DNA from: Nonomuraea sp. SBT364
GTDB taxonomy: Bacteria; Actinomycetota; Actinomycetes; Streptosporangiales; Streptosporangiaceae
Direction of reading: 5' to 3'
DNA: 64,000 bases
Assembly (NCBI RefSeq): GCF_001083785.1
Contig: NZ_LAVL01000007.1
Span: 62,001-126,000, forward strand
The first letter of the stretch is position 1. Each line of letters opens with the position of its first letter. A program made the translations under genes and the position numbers. Below the pieces are notes generated by a model. The model saw only the letters and a program-made list of their open reading frames with translations, did not search any database and had not been told where the DNA came from. Shown here piece by piece: positions 51,580 through 60,174 of this stretch.

Positions 51580-52212
51580 TCAACTGCTCATGGGGTGCCG
51601 GTCGTCACGGGAGGGACCGGGCGGGGTGTCCTGCCACCTGTGGGCGATCTGCTTCATGAGCTGCGGATAGACGATCAGGTAGCGAAACGGCCGGATCCCG
51701 GCCATGTAGGCCCGCCCGAACACGCCATTCGGTTTGATCAGGGCGGCAGCCTGGGCGCGGTAACCGCCCGAGCCGTCGGGGACCCATCCGTAATGGGACA
51801 GGCCGTGCACGGTCTTGTTGGACAGCTCCCAGCACATCTCGTTGTGCGTGAGGTAGACCGGGCGAAACGGCGCCCCGTGGGGCACCGGCGGGAGTGGGCC
51901 GTCGCGCAGGTCGGCGGGTAGCCGGTCGCGCAGTGACGGCGCCCGGACGCCGAGGTCGTGTTCGGGTTTGTCCCAGCCCAGCAGCCGCCCGAGCTGCCAG
52001 CGCAGTCCCCACAGGGCTCGCGCCGGCCATGCCCAGCCGTCCGTCGGGTTGTGGTCAGCGCCGGCGATCCGTTCGCCCATCCGCACGAATCGCTCGAAGT
52101 CGTCAGGACCGCCTGGGGTCGGCAGCGCCCACACGTCCTCAAGGTGGAAGTCGGCAGCGATCTCGTGGATGCGCCACGGCTGATCGGTGTGCGCGCTGTC
52201 GGGGAGTCTCAT
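51580..52212 (-). CDS. DUF2867-like protein
   Basis: A 210-residue protein from ATG 52212 (MRLPDSAHTDQPWRIHEIAADF). It has VYLTHNEMCWELSNKTVHGLSHYGW and the ending GIRPFRYLIVYPQLMKQIAHRW, as in the DUF2867 group, a START-like fold often fused to SDR domains. Its function is unknown. It diverges from the TetR gene at 52359 and is probably repressed by it. Confidence 0.72.
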   Translation of the reverse strand: MRLPDSAHTDQPWRIHEIAADFHLEDVWALPTPGGPDDFERFVRMGERIAGADHNPTDGWAWPARALWGLRWQLGRLLGWDKPEHDLGVRAPSLRDRLPADLRDGPLPPVPHGAPFRPVYLTHNEMCWELSNKTVHGLSHYGWVPDGSGGYRAQAAALIKPNGVFGRAYMAGIRPFRYLIVYPQLMKQIAHRWQDTPPGPSRDDRHPMSS

Positions 52213-52312
52213 GGCGTCGTACCGCCTGTCACTGGGAGCTGAGGGTGTGGCTTCGGGTGAGCCTGACCGGGGACGCGGGGGTGTCGTGGCGGGCGGCACT
52301 CGCCGCGATCAG

Positions 52313-52349
52313 GTTTCGGAACTAGAGTTTCGGTACTCACGTTCCGTAT
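52313..52349. promoter_or_regulatory. Repeat operator between DUF2867-like and TetR genes
   Basis: GTTTCGGAACT (52313) and GTTTCGGTACT (52327) form a direct repeat spaced 14 bases, and GTTCCGTAT follows inverted at 52341. The cluster lies between two divergent starts and ends 9 bases before the TetR ATG. Confidence 0.55.
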
Positions 52350-52358
52350 CATGCAGGC

Positions 52359-52991
52359 ATGGCAGCGAGAAGGCAACAGGGCGGGCGCCCCCGGGACAGT
52401 CGCGTGGATCACAAGATCCTGCAGTCCACCCGTGAGCTGATCGAGGAGGTCGGCTACCCGGCCATGACCGTCGACCAGGTCGCGGCTCGCGCCGAGGTGG
52501 GCAAGGCGGCGATCTACCGCCGCTACGCCTCCAAGGCCGAGATGGCGTACGCCGCCACCATGCACGGGCAGCGACTGTCGCCGCTGGCCGACACCGGCTC
52601 CCTGCACGGGGACCTCCTGGCCCTGGTCCGCACGTTCCATGTCCACATGGCAACCCCGGCGGCCCGTCAGGTGGCACCGGCCCTGATAGCCGAACTGGCC
52701 GCCAATCCCGAGCTGGACACCCGGTTCCAGGACACCTTCCTGACCGCCGAACACGCCGACCTCGCCGAAATCATCGAACGAGCCGTGACCCGCGGCGAAC
52801 TGGCCGGACCCGTCGACCCCACGCTCGCCCACCTGCTGCTGCTCGGCTCCCTCGCGGCCGGCCTGTACATCATCAACCTGCCCGTCGACGACACCGTGAT
52901 CGCCGATCTGGCCGCCGCTGCCGCCGCCGGCATCGCCGCCCTGGCCGACCGGCACAACAGCGCCCCCGGCGGAACCGCCCGGCCGGACTGA
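52359..52991 (+). CDS. TetR/AcrR-family regulator
   Basis: A 210-residue regulator. The DNA-binding region goes from DHKILQSTRELIEEVGYPAM to AAIYRRYASKAEMAYAA, with a C-terminal TetR_C-like domain (APALIAELAANPELDTRFQ). It has almost no 5' leader before ATG 52359. The divergent gene encodes the DUF2867-like protein. Confidence 0.9.
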   Translation: MAARRQQGGRPRDSRVDHKILQSTRELIEEVGYPAMTVDQVAARAEVGKAAIYRRYASKAEMAYAATMHGQRLSPLADTGSLHGDLLALVRTFHVHMATPAARQVAPALIAELAANPELDTRFQDTFLTAEHADLAEIIERAVTRGELAGPVDPTLAHLLLLGSLAAGLYIINLPVDDTVIADLAAAAAAGIAALADRHNSAPGGTARPD

Positions 52992-53016
52992 TGTATACAT
53001 GCATGAACGTATGTAA
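52991..53016. promoter_or_regulatory. AT-rich element related to the operator at 50145
   Basis: ATACATG (52995-53001) and CGTATGT (53008-53014) recall the arms of the palindrome at 50145-50166 (ATACATG and CATGTATG). The spacing differs by two bases. It lies 45-70 bases before the AraC-type start. Confidence 0.4.
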
Positions 53017-53060
53017 GTACGATGCCCGTCGGCTCTCAGTGGGGTGGAGGAGGTATTCGT

Positions 53061-54164
53061 ATGCCAGGTTCATGGGGTTCTGATCGTCGAGGGACGACCG
53101 CCGAGCGGGTGGCCCATGACGGTGGCGGCGATGCAGGTGGTGCGCGTCGGGCGAAGGCACCGTTTCGCTCGGTGGTGGCACTCGCCGTGGAGGGGATGAG
53201 CTCTTTCGCGCTGGGCGCGATTGGCTGGGGCTTCGCCGACCGTACGCATGCGGGGGTGCCGAAGTTCGATTTCCACGTGTGCGCGGAGGTGCCGGGCATC
53301 GTGCGCACCGATCTGGGCCTGCCGATGCCCGTGCCGCGCGGCCTGGACCTGCTGGCCGAGGCCGACCTGGTCGTGGTGCTGCCCGGACATGCGGCGGCTC
53401 CGCGGCCGTCGCCCGCCGTGACCTCGGCCCTGCGGGCCGCCTACCGGCGGGAGGCGATCATCGTCGCCTTCTGCGCCGGGGCCTATCTACTGGCCGACGC
53501 CCAACTGCTGGACGGTCGGCGGGCCACCACGCATGGGGACCTGATCGACGATTTCGCCGCCCGCTTCCCCCAGGTGAGCGTGGTGCCGGACGCGCTCTAC
53601 ATCGACGAGGGCCGCGTCGTCACCGGAGCCGGCGGCGCGGCCGGCCTCGATCTGTTCATGCACCTGCTACGCCGCGAACACGGTGCCCCCGTGGCCGACG
53701 CCATCGCCCGGGAGATGCTGACGGCACCGAACCGCGAGGGCGAGCCGGTCCGCCACCAGTACCAGCCCGGCTCGGCCACCGGCGCGGCTTCCCTCCGCGC
53801 CGTCATCCAGTGGCTGCATGCCAACCTGGACAAGCAGGTCTCGATCAGTGATCTGGCCGCCCGCGCCCTGATGAGCGAGCGCACGTTCAACCGCCAGTTC
53901 AAGGCCTTCACCGGCAGCACTCCCTATGCGTGGCTGTTGACCCGGCGCCTGCACCGCGCCGCCGAGCTCCTGGAGGCCACGAACCTCTCCATTCAGCAGA
54001 TCGCCCGTAGCGTGGGCTTCAACACCCACGCCGCCTTCCGCCAGAGGTTCGCCAGGCTCCACGGCATCTCACCTCGCGCCTACCGCCAGAAGCTCCAGCA
54101 CGACGCCTCCCGAGCCGAGGCACGGTGCGCGCCGCCGCCGGCCGAGGGGCCTCGACCACCGTGA
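53061..54164 (+). CDS. GlxA-family transcriptional regulator (DJ-1/PfpI plus AraC domains)
   Basis: A 367-residue regulator from ATG 53061, behind GGAGGAGG. The N-terminal class I glutamine amidotransferase/DJ-1-like domain has VVVLPGHAAAP and the nucleophile-elbow Cys in IVAFCAGAYLLADA. The C-terminal AraC double helix-turn-helix has SISDLAARALMSERTFNRQFKAFTG and LSIQQIARSVGFNTHAAFRQRF. GlxA-type proteins often control catabolic or stress genes; the ligand is unknown. The nearby element resembles the TetR operator at 50.15 kb. Confidence 0.9.
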   Translation: MPGSWGSDRRGTTAERVAHDGGGDAGGARRAKAPFRSVVALAVEGMSSFALGAIGWGFADRTHAGVPKFDFHVCAEVPGIVRTDLGLPMPVPRGLDLLAEADLVVVLPGHAAAPRPSPAVTSALRAAYRREAIIVAFCAGAYLLADAQLLDGRRATTHGDLIDDFAARFPQVSVVPDALYIDEGRVVTGAGGAAGLDLFMHLLRREHGAPVADAIAREMLTAPNREGEPVRHQYQPGSATGAASLRAVIQWLHANLDKQVSISDLAARALMSERTFNRQFKAFTGSTPYAWLLTRRLHRAAELLEATNLSIQQIARSVGFNTHAAFRQRFARLHGISPRAYRQKLQHDASRAEARCAPPPAEGPRPP

Positions 54165-54187
54165 GGTCGACCTCGTGGGCGGTGCGA

Positions 54188-54218
54188 TTGACGTCGCCTC
54201 ATAGACATATGTCAATAT
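54188..54218 (+). promoter_or_regulatory. Promoter/operator of the arsenic operon
   Basis: TTGACG (54188-54193) and CAATAT (54213-54218) are a plausible -35/-10 pair. The palindrome GACATATGTC (54204-54213) lies in the spacer, as expected for an ArsR-type operator. Confidence 0.55.
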
Positions 54219-54253
54219 GGCGTATCGACAGTCATCTATGCAGGGAGCTCTGA

Positions 54254-54595
54254 GTGGAACCGCTGCAGATCCTGGAGTGCGGCCCGCCGCTGGTGCGCGA
54301 GGAGCTGGACGCCGTCCAGAGCGCCGAGATCGCCCGCGTGTTCAAGGCGCTGGGAGACCCGGTGCGGCTGCGGATCCTGTCGATCGTGGCCGCCCGGCAG
54401 GGCGGTGAGGCGTGCGTGTGCGACATCACCGACGCCTTCGACCTGACCCAGCCCACCATCAGCCACCACCTGAAGGTGCTCAAGGACGTCGGCCTGCTCA
54501 CCTCCGAACGGCGCGGCATCTGGGTCCACTACCGGCTCGTCCCCGGGACGCTGTCGCGCCTGTCCGCCCTGCTCGACGTTCCGGCCACGGTCTGA
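54254..54595 (+). CDS. arsR: Arsenic-responsive repressor ArsR
   Basis: A 113-residue repressor from GTG 54254. The As(III)-binding Cys pair is in EACVCDITDAF, at the start of the DNA-recognition helix, and the recognition helix is LTQPTISHHLKVLKDVGLL. A further Cys near the N-terminus (ECGPPL) may act as a third ligand. It dissociates from DNA when arsenite binds. First gene of arsR-acr3-arsC. Confidence 0.93.
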   Translation: MEPLQILECGPPLVREELDAVQSAEIARVFKALGDPVRLRILSIVAARQGGEACVCDITDAFDLTQPTISHHLKVLKDVGLLTSERRGIWVHYRLVPGTLSRLSALLDVPATV

Positions 54596-54604
54596 CCTGC
54601 GAGG

Positions 54605-55717
54605 ATGGAAGCGATGTCGTCACGTACCGACCGCACTCAGGAGCCCGCGGAGGAGGCGACCACGGCCGTCGTCGGCCGGTTGCCGGTCCTGGACCGGTTC
54701 CTGCCGGTGTGGATCATCGCGGCGATGGCGGCCGGGCTGCTGCTCGGCCGGACCGTGCCGGGCCTGAACACCGGACTGGAAGCCGTCAAGATCGGCGAGA
54801 TCTCCCTGCCCATCGTGCTCGGGCTGCTGCTCATGATGTACCCGGTGCTGGCCAAGGTCCGCTACGACCGGCTCGGCACCGTCACCGGCGACCGGCGCAT
54901 GCTCCTCGCCTCCCTGGTGCTCAACTGGATCGCCGGACCGGCGCTGATGTTCGCCCTGGCCTGGACCTTCCTGCCCGACCTGCCCGAATACCGCACCGGC
55001 CTGATCATCGTCGGTCTCGCCCGCTGCATCGCCATGGTCCTCATCTGGAACGACCTGGCCTGCGGCGACCGCGAGTCGGCCGCCGTCCTCGTCGCCCTCA
55101 ACTCGATCTTCCAGGTGGTCGCGTTCGGCGCGCTCGGCTGGTTCTACCTGGAGGTGCTGCCCGACCGGCTCGGCCTCTCCCAGGCCGCGCTCGACGTGTC
55201 GATGTGGGACATCGCCCAGTACGTCCTCATCTTCCTCGGCATCCCCCTGCTGGCCGGCTACCTGTCACGCAGGCTCGGCGAACGCGCCAAGGGCCGCGAC
55301 TGGTACGAGAGCCGCTTCCTGCCACGCGTCGGCCCGCTCGCCCTCTACGGCCTGCTGTTCACCATCGTCATCCTGTTCGCCCTCCAGGGCGACACCATCA
55401 CCTCCCAGCCCGCCGACGTGGCCCGCATCGCGCTGCCGCTGCTCGCCTACTTCGTCCTCATGTGGGGTGGCTCGTTCCTGACCGGCCGCGCCATCGGCCT
55501 GCCGTACGAGCGCACCACCACGCTCGCCTTCACCGCCGCCGGCAACAACTTCGAGCTCGCCATCGCCGTGGCCGTCGGCGTCTTCGGCGTCACCTCCGGC
55601 CAGGCGCTGGCCGGAGTCGTCGGCCCGCTCATCGAAGTGCCCGTCCTGGTCGCCCTCGTCTACGTCAGCCTGGCCGGCCGCCGCCTGTTCCGCAGCAAGG
55701 GGATCACCCATGCCTAG
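54605..55717 (+). CDS. acr3: Arsenite efflux permease Acr3
   Basis: A 370-residue protein of the bile/arsenite/riboflavin transporter superfamily with ten membrane segments. The diagnostic Acr3 pattern is seen in RCIAMVLIWNDLACGDRESAAVLVALNS, with its essential Cys, and in YERTTTLAFTAAGNNFELAIAVAVG. It exports arsenite using the proton motive force. It follows arsR by 9 bases and overlaps arsC by 8. The start at 54605 or 54614 is open. Confidence 0.95.
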   Translation: MEAMSSRTDRTQEPAEEATTAVVGRLPVLDRFLPVWIIAAMAAGLLLGRTVPGLNTGLEAVKIGEISLPIVLGLLLMMYPVLAKVRYDRLGTVTGDRRMLLASLVLNWIAGPALMFALAWTFLPDLPEYRTGLIIVGLARCIAMVLIWNDLACGDRESAAVLVALNSIFQVVAFGALGWFYLEVLPDRLGLSQAALDVSMWDIAQYVLIFLGIPLLAGYLSRRLGERAKGRDWYESRFLPRVGPLALYGLLFTIVILFALQGDTITSQPADVARIALPLLAYFVLMWGGSFLTGRAIGLPYERTTTLAFTAAGNNFELAIAVAVGVFGVTSGQALAGVVGPLIEVPVLVALVYVSLAGRRLFRSKGITHA

Positions 55718-56138
55718 CGTCCTGTTCGTCTGCGTGCACAACGCCGGCCGCTCCCAGATGGCCGCCGGCTGGCTCACCCACCTGGCCGGCGACCGCATCG
55801 AGGTCCGCTCGGCCGGGTCCGCGCCCGCCGGCCAGATCAACCCGATCGCCGTCGAGGCCATGGCCGAGGTCGGCATCGACATCACCACCGCCCAGCCGAA
55901 GATCCTCACCACCGATGCCGTCCAAGCCTCCGACGTCGTCATCACCATGGGCTGCGGCGACGCCTGCCCCGTCTTCCCCGGCAAGCGCTACGAGGACTGG
56001 AAGCTCGACGACCCCGCCGGCCAGGGCATCGAGGCGGTACGCCCGATCCGCGACGAGATCCGCGACAGGGTCGAAAAGCTGGTCGACGAGCTTCTCGCGC
56101 ACGCGAGAGGCGGCGCGGACGCCCAGCCGTCACGCTGA
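55710..56138 (+). CDS. arsC: Arsenate reductase ArsC (low-molecular-weight phosphatase type)
   Basis: A 142-residue enzyme. The P-loop VCVHNAGRSQMAAGW holds the first Cys, and MGCGDACPVFPGKRYEDWKLDDP holds the redox Cys pair. This group reduces arsenate to arsenite with thioredoxin or, in actinomycetes, mycothiol/mycoredoxin. Product goes to Acr3. It is last in the operon; CTGCCCG/CGGGCAG directly after the stop could form a weak terminator. Confidence 0.93.
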   Translation: MPSVLFVCVHNAGRSQMAAGWLTHLAGDRIEVRSAGSAPAGQINPIAVEAMAEVGIDITTAQPKILTTDAVQASDVVITMGCGDACPVFPGKRYEDWKLDDPAGQGIEAVRPIRDEIRDRVEKLVDELLAHARGGADAQPSR

Positions 56139-56220
56139 CTGCCCGTGGAGCGCTGATTCGCGGGCAGGACGAGCGGGACCACAGCCCTTGCCCCGGTGCT
56201 GCCGGATCCCGGCGCGGGCG

Positions 56221-57702
56221 TCAGTGGCTCCCGGCGAGTTGTCCGGCGAGTGTGTCGTGCAGCTTGGCACTGGGCTGGTTGAGGCCGATGATGGTGACCT
56301 TCTTGCCGCGGGTGGCGTACTTGGTCTGTACGGCGTCGAGCGCGGCCACCGAGGAGGCGTCCCAGATGTGGGCGTCGGTGAGGTCGATGACCACGTCGTC
56401 AGGGTCGGTGGCGTAGGAGAACTGGTAGACGAGGTCGTTGCTGGAGGCGAAGAACAGCTCGCCGGTGACGGCGTAGACGACCTGCTTGCCGTCGGGGTCG
56501 AGGCAGGCGGTGACGTTGGCCAGGTGGGCGACGCGGCGGGCGAAGATGACCATGGCCGCGAGGCTGCCGACGACCACGCCGATGGCCAGGTTGTGGGTGG
56601 CCACGACCACGGCGACGGTGATCACCATGACGCCGGTCTCGCCGTACGGCATGCGCTTGAGGGTCGCCGGGGCGATGGAGTGCCAGTCGAAGGTGCCGAA
56701 GGAGACCAGGACCATCACGGCGACCAGGGCGGCCATCGGGATCTGCGACACCCACGGCCCGAAGACGATGCACAGGATCATCAGGAAGACACCGGCGGCG
56801 AAGGTGGAGATGCGGGTGCGCGCGCCGTTCTTCACGTTGATCATCGTCTGGCCGATCATCGCGCAGCCGCCCATGCCGCCGAAGAACCCGGTGACGATGT
56901 TGGCGATGCCCTGGCCGATGGACTCGCGGGTCTTGCCGGAGTGGGTGTCGGTGATGTCGTCCACCAGCTTGGCCGTCATCAGCGACTCCATCAGCCCGAC
57001 CAGCGCGAAGGCGAAGGCGTACGGGGCGATCAGGGTGAGGGTGTCGAGCGTGAAGGGCACGTCGGGCAGGCCGGGGATCGGCAGCGATGACGGCAGCACG
57101 CCCTTGTCGCCCACGGTGGGCACGGCCAGTCCTGCGCCGAGGGTGATCGCGGTCAGGATGGCGATCGACACCAGCGGCGCGGGCACCGCCCTGGTGATGC
57201 GCGGAAAGAACACCATGAGTGCCAGACCCCCGATGACCAGCGGGTAGACCACCCACGGGACGCCGGTGAGCTCGGGCACCTGGGCCATGAAGATGAGGAT
57301 GGCCAGCGCGTTGACGAAGCCGACCATCACGCTGCGCGGCACGAACCGCATCAGTTTGGCCACCCCCAGCGCGCCCAGCACCACCTGGAAGATCCCGCCC
57401 ACGATGACCGCCGCCACCAGATGGCCCAGCCCGTGCTCACGGGCCAGCGGCGCGACCACCAGCGCGATCGCGCCGGTCGCCGCCGAGATCATCGCGGACC
57501 GGCCGCCCACGATGGAGATGACCACGGCCATGGTGAACGAGGCGAACAGCCCGATGCTGGGATCGACGCCGGCGATGATCGAGAACGAGATCGCCTCCGG
57601 GATCAACGCCAGCGCCACCACCAACCCCGACAGCAACTCGGTACGCAGCACCCGGGGCGTCAGATGGCGCAGATCGGGCATATGCGGGCGGCGCGCGGCC
57701 AT
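56221..57702 (-). CDS. SulP-family anion transporter with STAS domain
   Basis: A 493-residue carrier. It has 10-12 membrane segments with the typical LVVALALIPEAISFSIIAGVDPSIGLFA start and GCAMIGQTMINVKNGARTRIST, then a C-terminal STAS domain (DDVVIDLTDAHIWDASSVAALD). SulP proteins move sulfate, bicarbonate or other anions. I place the start at ATG 57702; the ribosome site is poor, and ATG 57681 is also possible. Located tail-to-tail with the arsenic operon, but no functional link is evident. Confidence 0.88.
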   Translation of the reverse strand: MAARRPHMPDLRHLTPRVLRTELLSGLVVALALIPEAISFSIIAGVDPSIGLFASFTMAVVISIVGGRSAMISAATGAIALVVAPLAREHGLGHLVAAVIVGGIFQVVLGALGVAKLMRFVPRSVMVGFVNALAILIFMAQVPELTGVPWVVYPLVIGGLALMVFFPRITRAVPAPLVSIAILTAITLGAGLAVPTVGDKGVLPSSLPIPGLPDVPFTLDTLTLIAPYAFAFALVGLMESLMTAKLVDDITDTHSGKTRESIGQGIANIVTGFFGGMGGCAMIGQTMINVKNGARTRISTFAAGVFLMILCIVFGPWVSQIPMAALVAVMVLVSFGTFDWHSIAPATLKRMPYGETGVMVITVAVVVATHNLAIGVVVGSLAAMVIFARRVAHLANVTACLDPDGKQVVYAVTGELFFASSNDLVYQFSYATDPDDVVIDLTDAHIWDASSVAALDAVQTKYATRGKKVTIIGLNQPSAKLHDTLAGQLAGSH

Positions 57703-58130
57703 GGCGGAAAGAGCAGACAAAGTCCATCCAGACAGGTAGGAGTCATCGACCACGACTGATCGACGCACGAATGAGGAAGCGATGAGGGGGCTCGCGCACG
57801 CGGCCGGAAGGATTACCGGATGCTGTCCGAGCGGCACTGTGGAACGGCAGGCTGGACGAGCACGATGGTTCCCCCGGGCGATCGCTGGCGGCAGACGCCC
57901 CGGACGGCGACCCATGCCGGGGACACGCGCTCGCTGGGCGCGCGAGCCACATGGCTAAATGTACCCTCACGTAAGAGTTGGTTCCACTCGGATGAAGGGT
58001 GAGAAAGGTCGCACAACCTACTCTTACGTCACCTTGACCCGCTCGGGCTGTCGCGGAAGGCGCTGAAGGTGTGCTGCTGACGATACCCGGCCTTCGGGGC
58101 ACGGCCGGGTGGCGGCCGGGTGGCGGCCGG
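57703..58130. other. Intergenic stretch with a long inverted repeat
   Basis: No gene is supported in about 430 bases. It contains an inverted repeat (CACGTAAGAGT at 57968-57978 and ACTCTTACGT at 58020-58029, 41 bases apart), described separately, and the poorly defined promoter region of the SulP gene. Confidence 0.5.
57968..58030. repeat. Inverted repeat, about 15-base arms
   Basis: The left arm ACGTAAGAGTTGG and the right arm, whose complement is ACGTAAGAGTAGG, match at 12 of 13 positions. They enclose about 36-40 bases. Either two facing operator half-sites for one regulator or the ends of a tiny inserted element. Confidence 0.5.
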
Positions 58131-58718
58131 TCAGGCGTAGAGGGCGGCGATCGCGGCAAGCACCCGGTCCCGCGCGGAGCCGGCAGGGGTGAGGCCGATG
58201 AGCACGTAGTAGGCCAGCCCTTCGGCCAGAGCCACGAGCGACACCGCCTCCGCCTCGGCGTCCCGGTCGTGCCCGTGGTCCCGCCGGATCAGGTCCGCCA
58301 TCTGCCGGTGGAAGCGGTCGTAGTCGGCTCGCAACCGGCCCGCGATGGCCTCATCGGCCAGGGCGAGCGCCGCGAAGGACTGGCGGACGCGCAGGTGCGC
58401 CCGGGTCGCGGCATCGTACGGGATGAGCTCGCACAGCACGACGGTGAGCACCTGTCTCGCGGGCGCGCCGGCGGCGTCGTGGCCGAGCTCGGCGTCGATG
58501 CGGGCGCTGCTCAACGCGTTGCCTCGGTCGAACGCGGCGGCGATCAGCTGCTCCTTCGCCGGGAAGTAGTGCTGGACGCGGCCGTGGGAGACGCCCGCCC
58601 GCGCGGCCACCTCGGTCAGGGACACCGCCTGCAAGCCTCTGTCGGCGACGATCGCCAGCACCGCATCCGCGATCTCCGCCCGCCGTTGCTCCTGGTGCGC
58701 TCCGGGACCCCGGGCCAT
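58131..58718 (-). CDS. TetR-family regulator
   Basis: A 195-residue repressor from ATG 58718 (GGGAG ribosome site). DNA-binding part: IADAVLAIVADRGLQAVSLTEVAARAGVSHGRVQHYFPAKEQLIAAAF. The VQHYFPAKEQ form marks the BetI-like subgroup often controlling efflux. It diverges from the MFS transporter with an 81-base gap holding a dyad. Confidence 0.92.
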   Translation of the reverse strand: MARGPGAHQEQRRAEIADAVLAIVADRGLQAVSLTEVAARAGVSHGRVQHYFPAKEQLIAAAFDRGNALSSARIDAELGHDAAGAPARQVLTVVLCELIPYDAATRAHLRVRQSFAALALADEAIAGRLRADYDRFHRQMADLIRRDHGHDRDAEAEAVSLVALAEGLAYYVLIGLTPAGSARDRVLAAIAALYA

Positions 58719-58762
58719 TGCTCCCACCTTTCGACGTGGACATCTCGTCCTGTAGCCTGAGT

Positions 58763-58780
58763 ATACCGATGTGATCGTAT
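58763..58780. promoter_or_regulatory. Operator dyad between tetR and MFS genes
   Basis: ATACCGAT and ATCGTAT flank GTG; the arms match with one bulged base. It lies between the divergent starts, 20 bases before the MFS start, a typical TetR site for efflux control. Confidence 0.55.
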
Positions 58781-58799
58781 TGTTTTGCGGAGGTGTCGT

Positions 58800-60155
58800 T
58801 TGCGGGTCGTGCTGCCGCTCGTGTGCGCCGCCCAGTTCATGGTGGTGCTCGACGTCTCCGTGGTGAACGTCGCACTGCCGGCGATCCAGGACAGCCTGGC
58901 CTTCGACGCCCGGCACCTGCCGTGGGTCGGCAACGCCTACGCGCTGACCTTCGCCGGATTCCTGCTGCTCGGCGGCCGGTTGGCCGATCTGTACGGCCGC
59001 GAGAGGATGTTCGTCACCGGCCTGGCCCTGTTCAGCGCCGCCGCCCTGGCTGGTGGTCTGGCCGGCTCGGCCGCCGTGCTGATCGCCGCACGGGCCGCGC
59101 AGGGGCTCGGCGCGGCGATCCTCGCCCCGGTCACCCTGACGATCCTGACCACCACGTACGCCGAAGGTCCGCGACGTACCAGGGCGCTGGCCGTGTGGAC
59201 GGCGGTCAGCCTGGCGGGCGGCACGGCGGGCAACCTCATCGGCGGCGCCCTCACCCAGTACGCGGGCTGGCGCTGGATCCTGCTGATCAATGTGCCGATC
59301 GGCGTGGCGGCCCTCGGGGCGGCCCGGCTCCTCGGCCGCCGTTCCCGGACGCGGACGGGCAACCGCCTCGACGTTCCGGGCGCGGTGCTGGCCACCGGCG
59401 GACTGGCCGCGCTCGCCTACGGCCTGAACGGGCCGGTGGAATTCGTGGTCGCCGGAGTCGTCATGGTGGTGCTGTTCGTCGTGGTCGAGGCGCGGTTCGC
59501 CCGGTCCCCGCTGATTCCGCCCCGGCTGGTGCGCAGACGGCCGATCTGGCTGGGCAACCTGGTGATGCTGCTGGCCGGCGCCTGTCTCAACCCGATGTGG
59601 TACTTCCTCACCCTGTCCATGCAGCAGGTCCTCGGCTACGGCCCGCTGGAGACCGGGCTCGGCTTCCTGCCGCACACCGTGCTCACCATGCTCGTCGGCC
59701 TGCGCCTGACGCCGTGGCTGATGCGGCGCGCCGACGACCGCGTCCTCGTCGTCACGGGGGCGCTGATCGCCGCCGCGGGCTTCCTGTGGCAGAGCCGCAT
59801 CGCACCCGGCGAGCCCTACCTGACCGCCGTCCTCGGCCCCGCCATCGCGATCTCCGTGGGAGGCGGACTGCTCAACACGCCCCTCACCACCACCGTCACC
59901 TCCGGCGCGGACCCCGGCGACGCGGGAGCGGCCGCCGGCCTGATGAACACCACCAAGCAGATCGGCGGCGCCCTCGGCCTGGCCGCCCTCGTCACCCTGG
60001 CACCGGGAACCACCGGGACACCGCAGGCGCTGGCAGCCGGCTACAGCACCGCGTTCCTGGCCATCTCGGCCATCCTGGCGACCGCCGCCGTCCTGTCACT
60101 CGCCCTTCCGCCACGGCGTGACGCCGAGGCGGACGGACGCACCCCGCGCGGCTGA
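58800..60155 (+). CDS. MFS drug-efflux transporter (DHA2-like)
   Basis: A 451-residue transporter with 12-14 membrane segments. Motif C-like and D1 signatures are LDVSVVNVALPAIQ, GGRLADLYGRERMFV and the WRWILLINVPIG box of DHA2 proteins, which export drugs and antibiotics against protons. The start is TTG 58800, because GGAGGT lies 5 bases before it; the TTG at 58785 overlaps that site. It is controlled by the divergent TetR. Confidence 0.9.
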   Translation: MRVVLPLVCAAQFMVVLDVSVVNVALPAIQDSLAFDARHLPWVGNAYALTFAGFLLLGGRLADLYGRERMFVTGLALFSAAALAGGLAGSAAVLIAARAAQGLGAAILAPVTLTILTTTYAEGPRRTRALAVWTAVSLAGGTAGNLIGGALTQYAGWRWILLINVPIGVAALGAARLLGRRSRTRTGNRLDVPGAVLATGGLAALAYGLNGPVEFVVAGVVMVVLFVVVEARFARSPLIPPRLVRRRPIWLGNLVMLLAGACLNPMWYFLTLSMQQVLGYGPLETGLGFLPHTVLTMLVGLRLTPWLMRRADDRVLVVTGALIAAAGFLWQSRIAPGEPYLTAVLGPAIAISVGGGLLNTPLTTTVTSGADPGDAGAAAGLMNTTKQIGGALGLAALVTLAPGTTGTPQALAAGYSTAFLAISAILATAAVLSLALPPRRDAEADGRTPRG

Positions 60156-60174
60156 CGCGCTTCGGGCACGGGCG

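Noticed and set aside
54412-57090. An 892-codon plus-strand open frame
   Set aside because: It runs out of frame through arsR, acr3 and arsC and antisense through the SulP gene. All of those have clear family matches; this frame has none.
58719-59675. N-terminal extension of the TetR reading to 59675
   Set aside because: The extra 320 codons are antisense to the MFS transporter and have no family match. The ATG at 58718 has a ribosome site and starts the TetR fold.
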